Positions 1 to 8,741 of a stretch of DNA of 64,000 bases are shown one piece after another. Location of the stretch: positions 8,302,001 to 8,366,000 of the forward strand of contig NZ_CP114036.1 of NCBI RefSeq assembly GCF_026898115.1, in the 5' to 3' direction. How positions within the stretch are numbered: the stretch's first letter is position 1; each line of letters begins with the position of its first letter. Source of the DNA: Streptomyces sp. S465. Lineage in GTDB: Bacteria; Actinomycetota; Actinomycetes; Streptomycetales; Streptomycetaceae. A model generated the notes under the pieces. It worked only from the letters and a program-made list of their open reading frames with translations, searched no databases and was not told the DNA's origin. A program made the translations under genes and the position numbers.

Positions 1-1
1 C

Positions 2-2035
2 CGCCGCACCGGCACCGACACCGTGCTGACCGTGCCGATGAGCGGCTGGACGACGGCGGCCCGCAACACCGCCTGCGGCTTCAGCATCGCCCGTTACGGA
101 CCCCAGCAGGGCAGCGACGCCCAGTGGCGCCCGGACTGCGGCAACGGGGTGAAGAGCGACGGCACCAACGTCACCGGCAACGATCCGGCCGACACCAGCG
201 TGGCCGCGGGACCGGAGTTCACGGGGGACTGGGTGCGGTATCTCAACCGCGCCTACGGGAGCGCGGACGACGGCGGGGTGCGCTTCTACGACCTCGACAA
301 CGAGCCCGACCTGTGGCACAGCACCCACCGGGACGTCCACCCGGACGGCGCGGGCTACGACGAGCTGCGGGACCGCGCCTACGCCACCGCCGACGCGATC
401 AAGGACGCCGATCCGGGGGCGAAGACCCTCGGCCCGGTCGGCTGGGGCTTCAACTCCCTGATCTACTCCGGCCTCGACCAGAAGACCTGCAACGAGAAGG
501 GCGGCGACTGCTGGTCCAACCCGCCGGACCGGGCGGCCCACGGCGGACTGCAGTTCGCCCCCTGGTACCTCCAGCAGATGAAGGCGTACGAGCAGAGCCA
601 CGGCCGCCGCGTCCTGGACTACTTCGACGAGCACATCTACCCGCAGCAGTCCGGCGTGTTCGGCGACGCCGTCGACGCGGACACCCAGGCCCTGCGGCTG
701 CGCTCCACACGGCAGCTGTGGGACCCCACGTACGTGGACGAGAGCTGGATCAACCAGCCGGTGCAGTTCATCCCCCGGATGCGGTCCCTGGTCGACGAGA
801 ACTACCCGGGCACCAAGCTCGCCATCACCGAGTACAACTGGGGCGCGCTGAACCACATCAACGGGGCCCTCGCCCAGGCCGATGTGCTCGGCATCTTCGG
901 GCGGGAGGGGCTGGACCTGGCCACCTTGTGGGACCCGCCCGCCGCCACCGAGCCCGGTGCCTACGCCTTCCGGATGTTCCGCAACTACGACGGCGAGGGC
1001 GGCTCGTTCGGCGAGACCGCGGTCCACGCGGCCAGCGCCGACCAGGAGAAGCTCGCCGTCTACGCGGCCGAACGCGCCAGTGACCACGCGCTGACCGTGG
1101 TGGTCGTCAACAAGACCACCGGCGACCTGACCGCCCCGGTGTCCCTGACCGGCGGCACCGGAACGGCCGGGGCGGCGCAGGCCTACCGCTACGGCCAGGA
1201 CGACACCACCGCGATACAGCACCTGGCCGACCAGCCGCTGACCGACGGCGGCTTCACCACGACCTTCCCCGCGTACTCCATCACCACCTATGTGCTGCCC
1301 GCCGGGTCCGCCGAGGCGGACCCGCCCACCGCCCCCGGCAACCCCGCCGCCACCGCGGTCGGTTCGGACCGGGCCACCCTGACCTGGACCGCGTCCACCG
1401 CCGGGTCCTCCCCGGTGGCGAGCTACCAGGTGTACTCCGGCGACCCCGCCGGCACCGCTGCGGTGGCCACCGTCGACGCCCCCGCCACGAGCGCCACCGT
1501 CACCGGGCTGTCCCCGGCCACCGCCTACACCTTCCGGGTGGTGGCCAAGGACACCGCGGGCCGCTCTTCCCCACCGTCCGCCCCGGTGCGGGTGACCACC
1601 GCCGCGGCCCAGCCGGCCGGCTGCACGGTCGACTACCGGGTGGGCAACGACTGGGGCACCGGTTTCACCGCCACCGTCACGCTCACCAACCGGGGCCCCG
1701 CGCTGAACGGCTGGCGGCTCGGCTTCTCCTTCACCGGCGACCAGAAGGTCACCCACGGCTGGAACGGCACCTGGAGCCAGAGTGGCGCCGCCGTCACCGC
1801 CAAGGACGCCGGCTGGAACGCCGCCCTGGCCACCGGCACGTCCACGACCATCGGATTCAACGGCTCCTACACCGGGACGAACGCCGCGCCACGGGACTTC
1901 ACCCTGAACGGCGAGCCCTGCGCCGTCCCCGGCACCGCGGCCGCCGCACGGATCGCGGCCCCGGTCGGACACGCGCCCGGGGACGGGGCCGTACACGGAT
2001 CCGCCGGGGCCGTACACGGATCCGTACGCCGGTGA
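2..2035 (+). CDS. GH44 glucanase with FnIII and CBM2 (5' truncated)
   Basis: Secreted-type endo-glucanase/xyloglucanase of glycoside hydrolase family 44. The reading frame is open from base 2, so the start and signal peptide lie left of the window. The catalytic acid is the Glu of YDLDNEPD (about 298-309) and the nucleophile is the Glu of ITEYNWG (about 830). After the catalytic domain comes a fibronectin III module (about 1320-1610). A CBM2 cellulose-binding module follows (about 1618-1925), with its bounding cysteines in CTVDY and EPCAV and several exposed tryptophans. The last residues encode a short duplicated tail (AVHGS twice) that is not part of CBM2. The domain order is typical of Streptomyces cellulases; family assignment rests on motif recognition. 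Confidence 0.88.
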   Translation, partial: RRTGTDTVLTVPMSGWTTAARNTACGFSIARYGPQQGSDAQWRPDCGNGVKSDGTNVTGNDPADTSVAAGPEFTGDWVRYLNRAYGSADDGGVRFYDLDNEPDLWHSTHRDVHPDGAGYDELRDRAYATADAIKDADPGAKTLGPVGWGFNSLIYSGLDQKTCNEKGGDCWSNPPDRAAHGGLQFAPWYLQQMKAYEQSHGRRVLDYFDEHIYPQQSGVFGDAVDADTQALRLRSTRQLWDPTYVDESWINQPVQFIPRMRSLVDENYPGTKLAITEYNWGALNHINGALAQADVLGIFGREGLDLATLWDPPAATEPGAYAFRMFRNYDGEGGSFGETAVHAASADQEKLAVYAAERASDHALTVVVVNKTTGDLTAPVSLTGGTGTAGAAQAYRYGQDDTTAIQHLADQPLTDGGFTTTFPAYSITTYVLPAGSAEADPPTAPGNPAATAVGSDRATLTWTASTAGSSPVASYQVYSGDPAGTAAVATVDAPATSATVTGLSPATAYTFRVVAKDTAGRSSPPSAPVRVTTAAAQPAGCTVDYRVGNDWGTGFTATVTLTNRGPALNGWRLGFSFTGDQKVTHGWNGTWSQSGAAVTAKDAGWNAALATGTSTTIGFNGSYTGTNAAPRDFTLNGEPCAVPGTAAAARIAAPVGHAPGDGAVHGSAGAVHGSVRR
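1985..2024. repeat. 19-bp direct repeat in the GH44 3' end
   Basis: Two identical 19-bp copies (1985-2003 and 2006-2024, period 21) sit just before the stop codon and add a duplicated AVHGS to the C-terminus. The copies preserve frame, as expected for a slipped-strand duplication. Confidence 0.75.
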
Positions 2036-2045
2036 CGGGGCCGGG

Positions 2046-2513
2046 TCACGCTCCGGTGGTCGAACCCGGGCGGACGATCATGAGGATGGTCACGACCGCC
2101 CACAGCAGGTTGAACACGCCCGTGAACATGGCCAGTTGGGCGGTTTCGGTCCGCTCCAGGGCCTTGTGGGCACCGAGGGTGTCGATGAGTTCGTCCTGAC
2201 GCGGCAGCACGAAGGCGGCCAGGATGCCGGCGGCCGCGGCCGTCAGCGCGATGGAGGCGGTGAGCCAGCCGCTGCTGAGGACGCCCATCGCGGCGGCCGT
2301 GGCGAAGCCGAGAAGGGGCACGGCCAGGCCCAGCTTGGCGTAGACGCGGCAGATGCGGTGCAGGAGCCGGACCGTACCCAGGTCCGCCGCGCCCTCGGCG
2401 GCGGCCGCGTGGGCGCGGCGGGCCGCGGCCGGGAACATGCTCGCGGCGACCGTGACGGGGCCGATCGCGACGATGGCGGCCAGGACGTGCAGGGAGAGCA
2501 GGATCTTGGTCAT
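2046..2513 (-). CDS. small four-helix membrane protein (DUF2269-like)
   Basis: A 155-residue integral membrane protein of unknown function. Hydrophobic segments fall at about residues 5-28, 60-85, 88-108 and 125-148. The overall form (MTKILLSLHVLAAIVAIGPV at the start, a charged loop between helices 1 and 2) resembles DUF2269-type membrane proteins. An ATG at 2513 was chosen because the frame upstream is Pro/Arg-rich with no membrane character. The gene lies downstream of, and in the same orientation as, a TetR regulator, so co-regulation is possible but not shown. Confidence 0.7.
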   Translation of the reverse strand: MTKILLSLHVLAAIVAIGPVTVAASMFPAAARRAHAAAAEGAADLGTVRLLHRICRVYAKLGLAVPLLGFATAAAMGVLSSGWLTASIALTAAAAGILAAFVLPRQDELIDTLGAHKALERTETAQLAMFTGVFNLLWAVVTILMIVRPGSTTGA

Positions 2514-2567
2514 CGGGTGGCGTCCGGCTCCGTTCCGAAGGTGGCGAGCACCAGCGTCTCCTTCCAG

Positions 2568-2596
2568 GCGTGGGGCGGGTGGCGCGCGCCCCACGC
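2568..2596. promoter_or_regulatory. 10-bp-arm inverted repeat upstream of the membrane protein
   Basis: Perfect arms GCGTGGGGCG and CGCCCCACGC (2568-2577 and 2587-2596) with a 9-base loop, lying between the TetR gene and the membrane-protein start at 2513. It could be a terminator for the TetR gene or a leader hairpin. No T-run follows. Confidence 0.4.
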
Positions 2597-2742
2597 TAGG
2601 GAGCCGGAGGAGGATCACCCAGGGGCGTGAGTGACAGACATCAACGGATTCCCGCCATGCCGGGCTGAGACCACGGCGGGCCGGGACCATGCCGGGCCGG
2701 GACCGCGGCGAGCGGGTCGGCGGCGGGTCGGCCGGCGGCGGG

Positions 2743-3306
2743 TCAGCGGATATGGGCGGTGAGCAGGCCGAGGGCTCCGTCGACCGCCCGGCCGAAGACC
2801 TCGGCCGAGTCGGCGGCGCGGGCCAGCACATAGCCGCCCTGCAACACCGCGACCAGCGCGGTGGCCGTGCCCACCGGGTCGAGCCCGGGGGCGAGCTCAC
2901 CGTTTCCGCGCCCCTCCGCCAGCAGCCCGGTCAGCCGGTCGGTGAGCCAGGTGAAGGTTTCCTCGACCGGCCGGCGCAGATCCGGGTCCGCCATCACATC
3001 GGGGTCCTGGGTGAGACGGCCGACCGGGCAGCCCTTCAGGACGTCCCGTTCCCGCCGCAGATAGGCCGTGATCCGCTCGACCACCGTGCCGGGTCCGCTG
3101 AACTGGGCCTCCGCCCTGCTCCGCAGCTCCTCGGCGCTGCGGCTGATCGCGGCGAGCGCCAGATCGGGTTTCCCGTGGAAGTGGTGGTACATGCTGCCCT
3201 GGCCCGCTCCGGACCGCTCCTGGATCGCCTTCGGGCTCGTGCCCACGTAGCCGCGCTCCCACAGCAGCTCACGGGTGCTTGCGATGAGTCGTTCCCGGGT
3301 GTCCAT
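2743..3306 (-). CDS. TetR/AcrR-family regulator
   Basis: A 187-residue repressor with the N-terminal TetR helix-turn-helix (about residues 4-50; SMYHHFHGKPDL is the recognition-helix region) and an all-alpha ligand-binding domain. The frame remains open upstream to 3336, but the start is placed at ATG 3306, or alternatively ATG 3318, because a palindromic operator covers 3318-3333. A start at 3336 would put that operator inside the gene. No strong Shine-Dalgarno is visible, so a leaderless or weakly initiated message is possible. The divergent neighbour is a GNAT acetyltransferase; the downstream gene is a small membrane protein. Autoregulation is inferred from the operator position. Confidence 0.88.
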   Translation of the reverse strand: MDTRERLIASTRELLWERGYVGTSPKAIQERSGAGQGSMYHHFHGKPDLALAAISRSAEELRSRAEAQFSGPGTVVERITAYLRRERDVLKGCPVGRLTQDPDVMADPDLRRPVEETFTWLTDRLTGLLAEGRGNGELAPGLDPVGTATALVAVLQGGYVLARAADSAEVFGRAVDGALGLLTAHIR

Positions 3307-3317
3307 GGACAGGATCA

Positions 3318-3333
3318 TACATACTAGTAGGTA
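3318..3333. promoter_or_regulatory. TetR-type operator palindrome
   Basis: TACATACTAGTAGGTA: half sites TACATACT and AGTAGGTA are inverted repeats with a single mismatch, centred on TAGTA-type symmetry. It abuts the TetR start and lies in the divergent promoter region before the GNAT gene. Likely the autoregulatory site; binding is inferred. Confidence 0.65.
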
Positions 3334-3413
3334 CAAAAGAAACGCGCGGGCGAACCTCTCGATGGCAGGATCCCTCCCGTAGTGCGCGTTGGTTCGGACC
3401 GTGGAGGGTGACG

Positions 3414-3974
3414 ATGTACGCGATGTCCCTGGGTGAGGACGGCGCGGAGCTGCGCCCGCTGGAGCCGTGGCAGGCCGAGGAGTTCCTGGTCCACATGGAC
3501 CGGGGACGGGAGTTCATCGGGCGGTACATCGGGCTGGCGGACGCCGTCGCGGACCTGGAGTCGGCCCGTGCGTTCCTCCAGGGGTACGCGGAGAAGGCGG
3601 CGGCCGACACCGGGCGGATCCACGGCATCTGGACGGACGGCACACTGGTCGGCGGAGTCCTCTTCCGGACGATGGACATCAAGCAGGGCACCGCGGAGGC
3701 GGGTTGCTGGCTGGAGCCGTCGGCGGTGGGCAGGGGGCTGGTGACCCGGGCCGCGCGCCTGATCATCGACTGGGCCGTCGAGGAGCGGGGCATCCACCGC
3801 GTCGAGTGGTGGGCCGCCTCCGCCAACGAGGCCAGCGTCGCCGTGGCCCGGCGGCTGGGGATGACCAGGGAGGGTGTGCTGCGGCAGAGCTACTCCCACC
3901 GGGGCGAACGGCACGACATGGAGATCTGGTCGGTGCTCGCGCCGGAGTGGCGGGCGGGCCGGACGTTCTCCTGA
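3414..3974 (+). CDS. GNAT acetyltransferase (RimJ/RimL type)
   Basis: A 186-residue GCN5-related N-acetyltransferase of the RimJ/RimL/SpeG-like group, which transfers acetyl from acetyl-CoA to an amine (a protein N-terminus, an antibiotic or a polyamine; the substrate is not predictable). The core EAGCWLEPSAVGRGLVTRA carries the acetyl-CoA-binding turn. The later ANEASVAVARRLGMTREGVL is the characteristic C-terminal GNAT motif. ATG 3414 follows GGAGGG (3403-3408) at good spacing; GTG 3408 is an upstream alternative that overlaps that ribosome site. Confidence 0.88.
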   Translation: MYAMSLGEDGAELRPLEPWQAEEFLVHMDRGREFIGRYIGLADAVADLESARAFLQGYAEKAAADTGRIHGIWTDGTLVGGVLFRTMDIKQGTAEAGCWLEPSAVGRGLVTRAARLIIDWAVEERGIHRVEWWAASANEASVAVARRLGMTREGVLRQSYSHRGERHDMEIWSVLAPEWRAGRTFS

Positions 3975-4116
3975 GTCCCGTGTGGCCAACTCGGCCTGAT
4001 CCGCCGGGCGTTGCCACCGCCATGAGGCGGCGCCGAAGGCGATGCCGAACGTCCGGATGCGGTGCCGAACGGAAAACGACTGGGCACCGCACCGGACCCG
4101 GTGTTACAACCGCGCG

Positions 4117-4782
4117 GTGGGAACCTGGACCGACGCCTTCATCGCCCCCGCCGAACCGACCCTGCTCCCGGCGGAGTCGTTCGGCCGCCTCGTGGTGGAC
4201 CTGGCCCGCGAGCGTCTGGTCCGTACCCCGTGGTCGCTCCTGGCCGGCAGGCTCTGCGTCAACGCGAGCCTCAACTGGACCAGCGTCAGCGGGAAGGCGC
4301 GCTACGGCCGGCCCGCCGTGGGCACGTCGCTCAGCACCGAGAGACATCCGCTGTGGCAGGACGACGACCTGTGGCGGGACGACGACCCGCCGCCCTGGGG
4401 CGATTCCCACGAGGAGGCGCGACTGCTCGCCACGGGCGAGCGGATACTCGACGTCCTCCCGGCCCTCCGGGCGGCTCCGTACGCACAGGAGGACATCGCG
4501 GTCGTGTTCCCCTGTCTGGACTTCCGCCACCGGGGCATCGCCGACTTCCTGATCGGCGAGGACCACCGCACCATGCTGGTGTGCTTCGCGCTGGCCCGGC
4601 CGCAGATCCGCCCGCTCGCCGCGGACGACACGGCGGAACCCGGCGGGGAGGTGCATCCGGTGCGCACCTGCGTGGTCCACACCTACAAACTCGCCCGGCG
4701 GTACGGCCCCGCCTCCGCGATCACCGCCGTCGCCGCCCGCCACCTGGGCCCCGACCTGGTCACCGGCAGGACCTGGGGCTGA
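4117..4782 (+). CDS. hypothetical protein
   Basis: A 221-residue soluble protein with no family recognised. It is rich in Trp and Asp in the middle (LWQDDDLWRDDDPPPW), lacks a signal peptide and membrane segments, and ends in a basic helix region. The frame is open from ATG 4042, but the 75 bases before GTG 4117 have weak third-position GC bias and encode an atypical Cys/Arg-rich peptide. The start at 4117 is therefore preferred, although no Shine-Dalgarno supports either. Confidence 0.55.
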   Translation: MGTWTDAFIAPAEPTLLPAESFGRLVVDLARERLVRTPWSLLAGRLCVNASLNWTSVSGKARYGRPAVGTSLSTERHPLWQDDDLWRDDDPPPWGDSHEEARLLATGERILDVLPALRAAPYAQEDIAVVFPCLDFRHRGIADFLIGEDHRTMLVCFALARPQIRPLAADDTAEPGGEVHPVRTCVVHTYKLARRYGPASAITAVAARHLGPDLVTGRTWG

Positions 4783-4821
4783 CCGCGAGGGCCGGCGGGG
4801 GTCGGTGGGGGCAGCGGGGCG

Positions 4822-5203
4822 TCAACGGAGGCGGCGGGCCACGGTGATGATGTCCGGGCTGGTGTCCGTCAGCGGCCCGCGGTCCCACCACCAGATCGAA
4901 CTCACGGTGCCACCGCCGCGCCGACACCGCGTCGCCGAGCGCCGACTCCACATCCGGGCGCGCCCGCGCCACCTCCAGCATCCCCGCCCCGGGATCCAGC
5001 CCGCACAGCCGTCCCGTGTGCCCGTCCTCCCGGGCCCTGCGCAATAGCGCGCCCGTTCCGCACCCCACGTCCAGCACGGAACGGGCGTGCCCGCGCACAA
5101 GATCCGGCACTCGCCCCGGCCGTGAGCGGGTGGGCCGGGAAAGTTCTTGCCATCGATCGAGCCATCCGGTGAACCTCGAAGGGCCTGGTCGCGTCTTGAT
5201 CAC
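4822..5203 (-). pseudogene. decayed class I SAM methyltransferase
   Basis: The N-terminal half of a SAM-dependent methyltransferase is clear: SVLDVGCGTGALLRRA (motif I), then CGLDPGAGMLEVARARPDV (motif II) and EFDLVV (motif III start). After FDLVV the frame runs into Pro/His-rich nonsense. The alternative minus frame gives a short tail DIITVARRLR ending at 4822, consistent with a frameshift plus loss of the C-terminal half. A normal family member is about 240 residues or more; this is about half that. Likely non-functional. Confidence 0.6.
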
Positions 5204-5256
5204 CGACGGGATGCGCAGCAGCGGTGCCGCTTGGTCAACTCAGGCTTCCTGCTAGC

Positions 5257-5273
5257 TATACACTGCGTGTATA
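5257..5273. promoter_or_regulatory. perfect inverted repeat upstream of the TPR/polyprenyl synthetase operon
   Basis: TATACAC-TGC-GTGTATA: 7-bp perfect arms with a 3-base spacer, 55 bases before the TPR gene start. The AT-rich palindrome stands out in a 72-73% GC context. The shape fits a GntR- or PadR-type operator; no cognate regulator is adjacent. Confidence 0.6.
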
Positions 5274-5328
5274 CATGCGGTGCATAGGTCGCCGCGCGTT
5301 CCTGGGAACCACAGACGGAAAGGCATCC

Positions 5329-6492
5329 ATGTACGGCAAGGCATTCGCTCCTGAGTACCAGGGCTCGCTCACCACCCTGTCCGTGAACTCTTCGCTGGTC
5401 GACGTACTGGCGGCGGGCACCGAGCAGTTGCGGGCGGCCGAGCGGGGCGGCTCACCGGGGGAGGCGGCCCGTGCGGGGCTGGCGGTCGCCGAGGCGTACC
5501 GGAGGCTGGGGCACGTCGGTGAGGCCGAGCGCGAGTGGAAGGCCAGCTACCGGGCGGCCCGTACGGCGGGGGACCTCGGGGCGATGGCGTGGGCGCTGTG
5601 GAGCGGAGGCACGCTCGCCCGGCAGCGGGGTGCGCTGGCGCTGGCGTGGCGGCTGCTGGGACTCGCGGCCGACCTCGGCGAACGCGGCGGGGACATCGTC
5701 GTCCGCGGCTACTCGCTCGCCGGGATGGCGGAAACCGGCCGTATCCAGGGGGACTACGAGGCCGTGGGCGCGCTGCACGAGAAGCTCCTCGCCGAGGCGC
5801 GGAAGCGCGGCGAGGCGCGGCACACCGTATGGGCGCTGGAAGGCATCGCCCAGATGCACCGCAACACCGGGTCGTACGACTCGGCCTACGCGATGTTCGA
5901 GGAGGCCGCGGGGATAGCCGCACAGGCCGAGGACCGGCGCGGACACGCGTGGGCGCTGCGTGGCATGGCCGACATCATCTCCGTCCGCGACGGGGACGTG
6001 GAGCGCGCGCTGGAGCTGCTCTCCGAGGCCGAACTGACCTGCCGTGAGATGAACCTGGTGAGCGCGCTGGCGTACAACCACAAGATGCGCGGCAACGTGT
6101 TCTACCGCGCGGGCCGTTACGAGGAGGCCCGCGCGATGTACGAGCAGGCGCTGGAGGAGTTCCGCGACATGAGCGAGCCGCGCGGCGAGGCGCTCGCCAG
6201 GCTCGGGCTCATCAAGTCCCTGGCCCGGCTGGGCCGCGACCGTGCCCGGACCGCCGAGGACCTGTCCGCACTGGCCACCGCGCTGGAGCGGATCGGACTG
6301 CGGCACGCCCGGCAGATGGTGGACCGGGCCCGGGAGGAGTTCGGTCTCACCGAGGCCGCGGAGGACGCGCAGGTTGCGGGGGACGCGCAGGCCGCGGAGG
6401 GCGCGCAGGCAGTGGGGCCCGCGGAGGTCGCGGGGGACGCGCAGGCCGCGGAGGTCGCGCAGGCCGCGGAGACCGTGGGGGCGGCCCGATGA
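5329..6492 (+). CDS. tetratricopeptide-repeat protein
   Basis: A 387-residue soluble protein made of about seven TPR-like helix pairs. Examples are AGLAVAEAYRRLGHVGEAER, ALEGIAQMHRNTGSYDSAYA and KMRGNVFYRAGRYEEARA, the last a canonical TPR. It ends in a low-complexity Ala/Gln/Glu tail (about residues 343-385). ATG 5329 was chosen because GGAAAGG precedes it at 5 bases; the frame upstream lacks homology-like character. Its TGA overlaps the ATG of the next gene (ATGA), so it is translationally coupled to a polyprenyl synthetase and may act as its scaffold or partner. No DNA-binding domain is present. Confidence 0.8.
   Translation: MYGKAFAPEYQGSLTTLSVNSSLVDVLAAGTEQLRAAERGGSPGEAARAGLAVAEAYRRLGHVGEAEREWKASYRAARTAGDLGAMAWALWSGGTLARQRGALALAWRLLGLAADLGERGGDIVVRGYSLAGMAETGRIQGDYEAVGALHEKLLAEARKRGEARHTVWALEGIAQMHRNTGSYDSAYAMFEEAAGIAAQAEDRRGHAWALRGMADIISVRDGDVERALELLSEAELTCREMNLVSALAYNHKMRGNVFYRAGRYEEARAMYEQALEEFRDMSEPRGEALARLGLIKSLARLGRDRARTAEDLSALATALERIGLRHARQMVDRAREEFGLTEAAEDAQVAGDAQAAEGAQAVGPAEVAGDAQAAEVAQAAETVGAAR
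6355..6480. repeat. degenerate GACGCGCAGGC(C)GCGGAG-type repeat
   Basis: Imperfect 15- to 18-bp units reiterate at the 3' end of the TPR gene and encode an (A/V)(A/G)DAQ(A/V)AE-like peptide. This is in-frame low-complexity expansion. Confidence 0.65.
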
Positions 6493-7580
6493 CCACGGCG
6501 ACCACGGCGTTCCCCGTGTTCCTCGGCGCGGACGAGACCACCGCGACCGCGGGCGACATCCTCGTCCGCTGCCGGGACCTGGTGCGCCCGGCGCTGGCCG
6601 AGGCGGTCGGGCGGCTGCACCCGTGGCTCGGCGAGATGGCCGCGTACTCCTTCGGCTGGTGCGATGTGGGCGGCACGCCCGCCGGGGGAGCGGGTGGCAA
6701 GGGGGTGCGGCAGGCGCTGGCCGTGCTGAGCGCCGAGGCGGCCGGGGCGTCCGGTGAGGCGGCGGTCGCCGGCGCGGTGGCCGTGGAGCTGGTGCACACC
6801 TTCTCACTGCTGCACGACGACATCATGGACGGCGACCAGACCCGGCGCTCCCGGCCCACCGTGTGGAAGGCGTACGGGACGGGCCCGGCCGTGCTGGCCG
6901 GCGACGCCCTGTACGCACTGGCGGTGGAGGTGCTCGCCGCCGCGCCCGGCGGCGGGACCGCCGCCGCGGTGCGGCGCCTGGGCGCCGCGATGGCCGACCT
7001 CTCCAGCGGGCAGGCGGACGATCTGCTCTTCGAGTCGCGCCCCTGGACCGGGCCCACGGCGGTGGGGCCGGAGGAGTACCGCACGATGGCCGAGCACAAG
7101 ACCGGGGCGCTGCTCGGCTGCGCCGCCGCCCTGGGCGCCGCGCTCGCCGGGGCGCCGGAGACCACCGTGGCCACCTTGGACCGGGCCGGACGGCATATGG
7201 GCGTGGCGTTCCAGGTGGCGGACGATCTGCTGGGCATCTGGGGCGATCCCGCGGTCACCGGCAAACCCGTCCACCACGATCTGCGGCGGAGCAAGAAGAC
7301 CTTCCCCGTGCTCGCCGCCCTGAGCGCCGACGGCCCCGGCGCCCCGGCCGCCGGACGGCTGGCCGCCCTCCTGGAGGAGTTTCCCGACACCCCGGACGAC
7401 GCCACCACGCACCGGGCGGCCGCTCTGATCGAGCAGGCCGGCGGCCGCATGGCGGCCCTGGCGGAGGCCGACTGTCACATCACCGCCGTGGAAGCGTGTC
7501 TGGACGGTCTGCCGCTGGCGCCGCGGGCCAGCGCGGAGCTGCGCACGCTGCTGGGCTTCCTGGTACGGCGCGAGATCTGA
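6489..7580 (+). CDS. polyprenyl diphosphate synthase
   Basis: A 363-residue trans-isoprenyl diphosphate synthase (farnesyl/geranylgeranyl type) that condenses isopentenyl diphosphate with an allylic diphosphate. The first Asp-rich motif is LLHDDIMDGD (DDIMD at residues 110-114) and the second is QVADDLLGIWGD. The basic motif usually GGKRLRP reads GGKGVRQ here, an atypical IPP-binding signature. The residues before FARM (VHTFSLLH) are not bulky enough to predict chain length confidently. It overlaps the TPR gene by 4 bases. No terpene cyclase, prenyltransferase or encapsulin gene is adjacent, so the fate of the product is unknown. Confidence 0.9.
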   Translation: MTTATTAFPVFLGADETTATAGDILVRCRDLVRPALAEAVGRLHPWLGEMAAYSFGWCDVGGTPAGGAGGKGVRQALAVLSAEAAGASGEAAVAGAVAVELVHTFSLLHDDIMDGDQTRRSRPTVWKAYGTGPAVLAGDALYALAVEVLAAAPGGGTAAAVRRLGAAMADLSSGQADDLLFESRPWTGPTAVGPEEYRTMAEHKTGALLGCAAALGAALAGAPETTVATLDRAGRHMGVAFQVADDLLGIWGDPAVTGKPVHHDLRRSKKTFPVLAALSADGPGAPAAGRLAALLEEFPDTPDDATTHRAAALIEQAGGRMAALAEADCHITAVEACLDGLPLAPRASAELRTLLGFLVRREI

Positions 7581-7763
7581 CCGCCCTGGGTGAGGCGTCG
7601 CCCGCCCCTCACCGGGGCGGTCGAAGCGTCATCGTGGCGGCGGGTGCCCGCACGGCCACCCGCCCCTCCGTCGGCGGCGCGGCCACCGCCCTCCGCCGGC
7701 GCGGTGACGCCCTCCGCTGGGTAGGAGGACGAGTCACAGCGTCAGGAGAGGAGAGGACGACAG

Positions 7764-8741
7764 ATGACACGCATCGTGCGCTTCGCCGACGACGCCGGGA
7801 CCGTCCGGACCGGAGTGGCCGACGACACCGGCGGAGTACGGGCCTTCCCCGGGGCGCCGCTCATCGCCGAGCTGCTGCGGCTGTCCGGGGCGGAGCTGCG
7901 GGCCCTGGTGGACAACACCGTCTCCGGCCCCGCCGCCGCCCACGAGGAGGACGTCCTGCTGCTGCCGCCGCTGGACGGGCTGATGGAGCTGTGGGCCGCG
8001 GGGGTGACGTATGAACGCTCCCGCGAGGCCAGGGTGGAGGAGAGCACCGAGCAGTCGGTGTACGAGCGGATCTACGACGCCGAGCGCCCGGAGCTGTTCT
8101 TCAAGGCGGCGCCCTGGCGGGTGGTGACCGACGGTGAGCCGATCGCCGTACGGGACGACTCCGAGCTGAACGTCCCCGAGCCCGAACTGGCGCTGGTCCT
8201 CAACCGGCACGGCGAGACCGTCGGCTATCTGGTCGCCGACGACGTCAGCTCACGGTCCATCGAGGGTGAGAATCCGCTCTACCTCCCCCAGGCGAAGATC
8301 TACGCCGGAAGCGCCGCCGTGTCCTCCGGCATCGTGCCCGCCTGGGAGATCGCCGCCCCCGACGCGCTGGACATCACCCTGGTGGTCTGGCGCGACGGCG
8401 AGGCGGCCGTCCGGTCGGCCACCTCCACGGCCGCGTTCCACCGCACCCCGCGGGGGCTGGTGGAGCATCTGTGGCGCTCCCAGCCCTTCCCCGACGGCGC
8501 CGTGCTGTCCACCGGCACCGGCATCGTGCCCGCGCTCGACTTCACCCTGCGGGCCGGGGACGTCGTGGAGATGTCCATCGAGGGGGTGGGCACCCTGCGC
8601 AACCCGGTACGCGCCGGTCAGGCCGGACTGGACTGGCTGGTGGAAGCCATCGACGATCCGCTCGCGCGCCGTGCCCACCGAGGCGGCTCCCCGGAGAGTG
8701 ACCCCGGCTCCCCGGAACGATCCCGGCTCCCCACAGAGTGA
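7764..8741 (+). CDS. fumarylacetoacetate hydrolase (FAH)-family protein
   Basis: A 325-residue FAH-superfamily enzyme, metal-dependent and acting on C-C or C-O bonds of oxo-acids; the exact reaction is unknown. The FAH fold begins at about residue 85. Metal ligands are visible in NVPEPELALVL (two Glu) and the following VADDVSSRSIEGEN (Asp). RBS GGAGAGGA precedes ATG 7764. The C-terminus is odd: a repeat array (8685-8770) overruns the end, so the last 20-25 residues (GGSPESDPGSPERSRLPTE) are repeat-encoded and probably disordered. Confidence 0.85.
   Translation: MTRIVRFADDAGTVRTGVADDTGGVRAFPGAPLIAELLRLSGAELRALVDNTVSGPAAAHEEDVLLLPPLDGLMELWAAGVTYERSREARVEESTEQSVYERIYDAERPELFFKAAPWRVVTDGEPIAVRDDSELNVPEPELALVLNRHGETVGYLVADDVSSRSIEGENPLYLPQAKIYAGSAAVSSGIVPAWEIAAPDALDITLVVWRDGEAAVRSATSTAAFHRTPRGLVEHLWRSQPFPDGAVLSTGTGIVPALDFTLRAGDVVEMSIEGVGTLRNPVRAGQAGLDWLVEAIDDPLARRAHRGGSPESDPGSPERSRLPTE

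Noticed and set aside
2743..3336. TetR gene starting at 3336
   Set aside because: The operator palindrome at 3318-3333 would fall inside the coding region; 3306 or 3318 fits better.
5329..7580. encapsulin-cargo terpene locus (2-methylisoborneol type)
   Set aside because: No encapsulin shell or terpene cyclase gene is present within several kilobases.
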